A stretch of 64,000 nucleotides of DNA from Gymnorhina tibicen (taxonomy: Eukaryota; Chordata; Aves; Passeriformes; Artamidae): NCBI GenBank assembly GCA_013399875.1, contig VXAZ01000560.1:1416655-1480654 (forward strand), read 5' to 3'. Below the pieces are notes generated by a model. It was not told where the DNA came from. It ran no database searches and was given only the letters and a program-made list of their open reading frames with translations. Positions within the stretch are counted from its first letter, which is position 1, and the number at the start of each line of letters is the position of its first letter. The position numbers and the translations under genes are program-made. This document shows positions 59,290 to 64,000 of this stretch, in pieces.

Positions 59290-59721
59290 AGTCCACCAGT
59301 TCCTCTGCAGAGACGCGCTCCCCTCGCCCAGCGCGTGCTCCGCGCTCCTGGCCCGGGGCCAGCAAGGGAAATCCATTTTACATACAGAACGCACAGAGCT
59401 CCAGCGCTCCGAGACTTTTTACCTACTAAAATAACTTTATGGACAAATGCCAGCCTGCGAGGCACATGCGGCAGGGAGCGTTTGGCACCGAAAACACTGG
59501 TGGAGCGCTCGGCGGAGGCACCGAAGTTTTCCAGAAACGAGGAAATGGCTGTCGGTGCCGTCGTGGCACCTCACGTGACTTGGCACCGCCCGCCCCATTG
59601 GCCGGCCCCGCAGCCGAGCAGCCGCCATGTAAGGAGCGAGAGCTTCGCCCCTCGCTGCATCCTTAAAATGGCGGCCCCGCCGCGCGCCCGGCGAGCGAGC
59701 CCAGCCCAGCCCAGCCCCAGN
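59290..59721 (+). promoter_or_regulatory. CpG-island promoter candidate with a possible first exon cut by an N
   Basis: A CpG-rich block carries promoter motifs in a tight array: TCACGTGAC (59571-59579, USF/TFE3-type E-box), CCGCCCGCCCC (59586-59596, Sp1-type), ATTGG (59597-59601, reversed CCAAT), GCCGCCAT (59621-59628) and AAAATGGCGGC (59665-59675), both YY1-type. The order and the forward YY1 motif at a start codon suggest plus-strand transcription from about 59.62-59.66 kb without a TATA box. The frame from ATG at 59668 reads MAAPPRARRASPAQPSP before an N at 59721. I do not recognise the protein. The opposite or both directions remain possible. Confidence 0.55.
59721..59721. other. Ambiguous base at an abrupt composition change; likely collapsed assembly gap
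   Basis: Sequence before the N is extremely GC-rich (CCCAGCCCAGCCCAGCCCCAG). Immediately after it the sequence becomes AT-rich (TTTTTATAAACC). GC-rich first exons are often missing from bird assemblies, so the single N may stand for lost sequence of unknown length. Confidence 0.5.
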
Positions 59722-59724
59722 TTT

Positions 59725-60310
59725 TTATAAACCTTTACAGATTTGAGTAGAAACAGATTTCTCACAACTTGCTCCGCGTCTCAATTTCACAGCTCAGCAT
59801 ACACTCAGGCACTGTCAAAAGCTTGACAGCGTTCCAGGGAAAATATTAACTGTAAACTTTCCAACAGGAATTGAAGGCACACACGGCTCCCGTCAGGATG
59901 GCCCCTCCACCAAGAGCGGGGAAGGCAATGTTTTCACAGGTTTCCAGAGCTCGCACCGCCGCCAAACCCGCCGCGACCCCCAAGATGGTCCCGCTTCGCC
60001 GCATCGCGGGCGCAATTAAGAGGATCGCCCGCCATGCGCCTTGCGCTTGCAGGCCGGACCCATTGAACACTGCATGCTCTGATGTATAAATATTTGCCTC
60101 TGGCTAAAGTTCAAGCAGCCCTCTGTGGCTGCCAGACACAACAGAACACCAACATCCAAGGGAAAGTGTTTACTGCAGCACTGGCCAACGCAGCCACTGC
60201 CAGCGATCGAGCCGCTCGCCTCGGCCCGGCCCGCGGGCGCTTATCGCCGAGTACCTGGCTGCCGGCCACCCCACGCCTGCCGCCCTGCCCGCGAAATAGT
60301 TAATTTATTA
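59725..60310. promoter_or_regulatory. Second CpG-dense block of the island
   Basis: After an AT-rich gap at 59722-59870, CpGs rise again at 59880-60070 and 60195-60300. Motifs include CCAAGATGG (about 59980) and CCATGCGCC (about 60033, YY1- and NRF1-like). A minus-strand frame at 59846-60070 (74 codons) encodes a Gly/Ala-rich hydrophobic peptide. I could not match it to a family, and GC-rich DNA yields such frames by chance. The block could be a second promoter or the downstream half of one island. Confidence 0.4.
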
Positions 60311-60314
60311 AATG

Positions 60315-62125
60315 TGCCAGTTCGACCTCATCTGCACTGACGGCCTGGCACGACGGTCCCTGGCGTGAGGGGAACACGGCCTCTGCACAGCCTCAAAGCG
60401 TTAACCCTTCGTTAAGGGAAGGTCTGTGAGGCTGCCGGGTGGTTCGGACACTTTCTGCCCAGCCCGTTTCCGAAGCTGAACTGCTCTCCTGGGCTGGAAC
60501 GTGTACACAAAAGCTCCCAAAAGCTACTCCTGGGCACGGCCAATGGCCCATGCGTGCTGGGGACAGAAACTGATAGATTTTGAAAGGTACAGCAGTTGCT
60601 GGTGATGCAACGCTGTTTAATGGACACAAAAATAAATTTTCTCACTTCTCTCCCACCCTCCAAACCAAACACGGTTTAGAGGTTTCACCAAGTAAGGGGT
60701 GCAAAATCCAGCTAATTCAACTCACGAATCGGCTGCTTCAATGTTCATAAAACCACTCCGGAAAGGTAAGGAAAGGAGGGAAATAAAAATAAACTAGGGG
60801 AACCCTGCAGGAGGCCTGGCTGTGATCAGGGCTGTTGTCATTGCGGTCATCCTTGAAATGGCTTCCCAGTACACCAGTAATGGCAGCGTTAAAACGCAGT
60901 AAAGGATCATGCCAAGACCCTGCACATCTGACTTGCTCGTACCGTAAATCAAGCGGACTTTCCTATGAACAAACAGGAAAAACTGTATTTCAGGAAAACG
61001 TCTCGAAGAAAGAGAGTGGAGTTACTACGGAAGGAAGAGATGAAGAAATGAACAAAAAGCAAGCAAACTTTCATATTATAATTTAACTAAAATGTTAGAA
61101 GTTATACAAAACATTATTGTGGTGTTGCCTTTAACACATGCATTTAAGCAACTTGACTTTTGTCAGAGTCTATCTACTAAAGCAGATGTTTTGTAGCAGG
61201 TTACATGCTTTGCAGCAGCTCTAGGCCAGACAAAAATCTTTGCTCCTTATTACTTTCTTAGTGTAGGTTTAAAAAAGTTGAAAATTCACTGTAAAACTCC
61301 ACAAATAATCTATCAACTAATCCCATTTCCTCCTCCCTTTTCTTATTAAATATGAGGGAGTTAATAGGGAAAGCTTGACAAAGATCTGAAATCTAGAGTT
61401 ATACAGAAAATGCCTCACGAAATCTTCTTGTTTAATGTGAGTCTTAACACCTCTGCCCCAGCTGTCCAGCCCGGGGCAGCCCGCGAGCGCTGGGTGATGT
61501 CAGCGCCGTCGATCTCCTTTAGACCTAAGAAGCCCAGCACTAATAGTATCAGGACGGGCTTCCAGGAGGCCCAAGCGAATCATGTGAAAGAGGATCACAG
61601 AGGAATGTTCTGTTCCCACTGTGAACAAGACAGAATTAACTCTGAGATGCTTCCTTCTGCTGCCCTGTTTGGCCGAAAGGTCAGAACGATTAGCTCTTGT
61701 ATACTCGGAACCCACCGTCAAAACAAAACGTGGGCTAAACCTTCATCTATTTTAAACAGAGAAGGAGGCACGCTTAGGAAGGATCATTTCAGATGCATTT
61801 AAGGTGTAGTAAGTTAGGACTTTTCATTCTGCTATGCAACAACAGCTGCCTGTTAACTTTTTGTTCTTTCCAGAAGACTCAAGGAAGGTTTTTTTGAAGC
61901 CAAATTACCTTTTTCTGCTAAGTATAAAGGAAGAAACAATGTGGACAGAAGAAAGCAAGCCTGATGTTTAAGTCATCCTGCATTTAAAGAACTCCACTAC
62001 ACTGGCAAGCTTAATTCATTACAACTATTATTTTATCAGGCAGATTTCTGTGTAAATATATGTGTTGTTTACCACAGTGAGGATTCCTTTACCAGTCATG
62101 TCTTTGAAGTCCAAAGATTAAAAAG
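60315..62125. other. Non-coding, mostly AT-rich
   Basis: No supported gene. A 130-codon plus-strand frame at 61410-61802 has no recognisable domain. A small CpG cluster lies at 61468-61512. Confidence 0.5.
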
Positions 62126-62129
62126 CAGA

Positions 62130-62780
62130 TACACGGAAAACATTAAAATTGCCCAAATGCTTTGATACAGTGCTTGTCTACATTATGCTGAAGAAAAGGT
62201 ACTTAACAGGTCTTAATTGACTATATATTTAAGAATGATCATAGCAACATATTCAGCCTATTACCAGCGGGTATGAAATGTTACACCCAATAAATGTCGT
62301 GTGACACGTACCTAATGGGTATTCTATCATGTTCAAAGAGTATAAAACAAATACAGGAAAAATTTCATCCAATTGTATCTTTTTCATTGAGCATCAATGT
62401 AAATATAGACTGAAGCAATCAAAATGCTGGAAATATAAATATTCCTTTTAAAGCCACTGAATCCATCACTTTACTAGGAAAGGCTTAGCTATGTTATTTG
62501 CAATTCCCTCATTGCACAACAATGTACATTACTGTCTGTAAGCTCTAATTTGGCATGGCGCATCATTAATGACCTGAATGGTGGCTGTTTCACACATACA
62601 TATTTAATTACAACAGCTGAACAAATTACATATTTATGCTTTATAAAGGGGATTGCCAGTCTAATTCATTTGCTATGCATGCAGGTACAGGGCTCCATCT
62701 GCAACAGCATCTGCACAACAAGAGCTAACAATTATCCATTGTAAGTGAGTGAGTGTATCTGGTGAAACCTGTAAGAGATG
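62130..62780. promoter_or_regulatory. Candidate AT-rich conserved element
   Basis: It is unique, AT-rich and motif-dense. CGTGT/ACACG faces itself around one base at 62299-62309. TTAATTACAACAGCTG at 62605-62620 joins a homeodomain core and an E-box. CTAATTCATTTGCTATGCAT at 62661-62680 joins homeodomain and POU-type cores, and TCATTAATGACC lies at about 62563. No simple repeats interrupt it. Enhancer function is inferred. Confidence 0.4.
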
Positions 62781-62839
62781 CAATCGTATTAACCACTTCA
62801 CTGCCTACAAACCAGTATTTTCTCAATGGACCACAATAT

Positions 62840-63010
62840 TTTAAATAATTTATCAACAATAATACTACTTTGCATTTTCACAACATCCCTCATCTGAACA
62901 TCTCTGAGCACTTTATATGCTATAAAAAATTAAGCCTTAAACACTCCTGTGAGGAAAGTAGTTCTTATCCCAACAGCATATATGGGGAAAGGAAGGCACC
63001 TAACCCTGAG
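62840..63010 (-). mobile_element. Ancient MIR-like SINE, antisense fragment
   Basis: TTTGCATTTTCACAACATCC, CATCTCTGAGCACTTTATAT, AAACACTCCTGTGAGGAAAG and GGGGAAAGGAAGGCACC follow the complement of the family tail ('aaagcactttga..', 'cctcacagg..', 'gtgcctcagtttcccc'). Confidence 0.65.
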
Positions 63011-63014
63011 GGGC

Positions 63015-64000
63015 TGGTTCCTCAAAAGGCCCAAAAGGCTCCAATGGACTTGTGCTGATTTTATTTTAACCTATGAACTTGCCCGATGTGAAAGGTGAGC
63101 AAAAAATCGGCAGCAAAGAAAGAGAGGCAGATCTCCGTAAAATTAATACAGTAGTTTAAGCCTTAAGAAGACTTGGCTTCCATGGGCTTTTGATCAAGCT
63201 TAAAATTATTATCCACAACCTACCGTCCTTAATTGTACAAAAACTCTTACTGAATTATCTAACTAGCCCTCCAGAACATGAATAATTATTTCTAAAAATT
63301 CTTAGAGAAATGGCAAGAGATCAGAATACTGGAAAAATTAGAAATGAGATATAAATCCTCCAGAAAGAAGAGTAATCCTGGCACTAACAGTCCAAACTAA
63401 TGTTTACAGAGTAAAAAATTAACAGAACAAAATCAAAGCACATAAGGGAGGCAACTGAGCTGCCTGAACCAATTAGAATTACTGTTTTAGTGCGGATATT
63501 TTTTGACAAACCAGATATATCTATGGTGTATATCAAGTAGCATGACAGTATTAATAGAACAATAGAAGTTGTATATTTAGATTCTGGCAAAGTACTTAGC
63601 GCAAACCCTCGTAAAATTCTGCATCCGCAGCATTATTTTGACTTGGTTCTGAAGTTATTGTATGGATTGAAAACTTACTGGAATGGATGAAAATTATGAA
63701 CAATCCCCTTCTGGGCTGAACCTACTCATTTAGTGATGTATTATGGAGAAAGGAGATAGCCAGGAAGAGAACCCCATCTTGTTTAAAATCTTTCTTAAAA
63801 GAAAAATAGGAAGGGAATGAAAATGGTGCATAGCCACGAACCAGATGTTTGATGTACCAGAAGAACAAAGAAAGGTGCTAGGAGTCTGAAAGCAGTCTGC
63901 GCACAGAATAAATTTAGTTTCAGAAAAATGGCCAAACACAATAAGAAAACCAAATAATGACAGGGAGAGAAAAAATGAGGAAATAACGTTTCAAAATAAG
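63015..64000. other. AT-rich non-coding stretch to the end of the window
   Basis: No gene, RNA gene or repeat recognised. Confidence 0.55.

Noticed and set aside
1..64000. CRISPR arrays, bacterial operons, phage or plasmid genes
   Set aside because: No regularly spaced repeats, no dense coding and no ribosome-binding-site pattern. CR1 and MIR-like elements point to a bird nuclear genome.

Overview
This window looks like a gene-poor piece of a bird nuclear genome. The evidence for a bird is four 5'-truncated CR1 LINE tails with the avian-type 3' end (around 46.0, 49.6, 50.5 and 58.2 kb) and several worn copies of an old amniote MIR-like SINE. I see no bacterial, phage, plasmid or organelle gene organisation. 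No open reading frame in the window encodes a protein I recognise. Almost all open frames are chance runs, the longest being 251 codons at 41.5-42.2 kb. I could not name the locus or a neighbouring gene from memory.

Layout. 0-0.6 kb: two diverged copies of one LTR-like repeat in direct tandem. 1.6-2.0 kb: a CpG-dense patch. 2-20 kb: AT-rich non-coding DNA with old SINE copies (3.2, 7.3 and 16.9 kb), smaller CpG-dense patches (9.8 and 12.4 kb) and a 16-bp minisatellite (13.4 kb). 20-27 kb: a CA/CG plus poly-A tract containing an N, GC-richer stretches at 21 and 25.3 kb, an AT-rich homeodomain-type block with a full CRE (22.2-22.5 kb) and a CpG-dense patch (25.9-26.3 kb). 27-39 kb: the stretch richest in structured, enhancer-like motifs. 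It holds a CCAAT palindrome, a CpG-containing T-box/CACCC-type inverted repeat with SOX and FOX sites, a CpG island at 31.3-31.7 kb, NFI half-sites, paired inverted SOX motifs, a 62-nt hairpin and a 24-bp near-palindrome of octamer motifs. 39-59 kb: mostly ordinary non-coding DNA, carrying all of the recognised CR1 copies. 59.3-60.3 kb: the best candidate promoter, a CpG island with CACGTG, GC-box, reversed CCAAT and YY1-type motifs upstream of an ATG. An assembly N cuts off the open frame that follows. 60.3-64 kb: AT-rich desert with one more conserved-looking block and an old SINE.

How it may work together. The pattern fits a regulatory desert: isolated CpG-dense patches, motif-dense AT-rich blocks and few young transposons. 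Such deserts commonly flank developmental regulator genes in vertebrates. This is inference from composition and motifs. I could not align the window to other genomes, and conservation is the test that would decide most entries marked as candidate elements.
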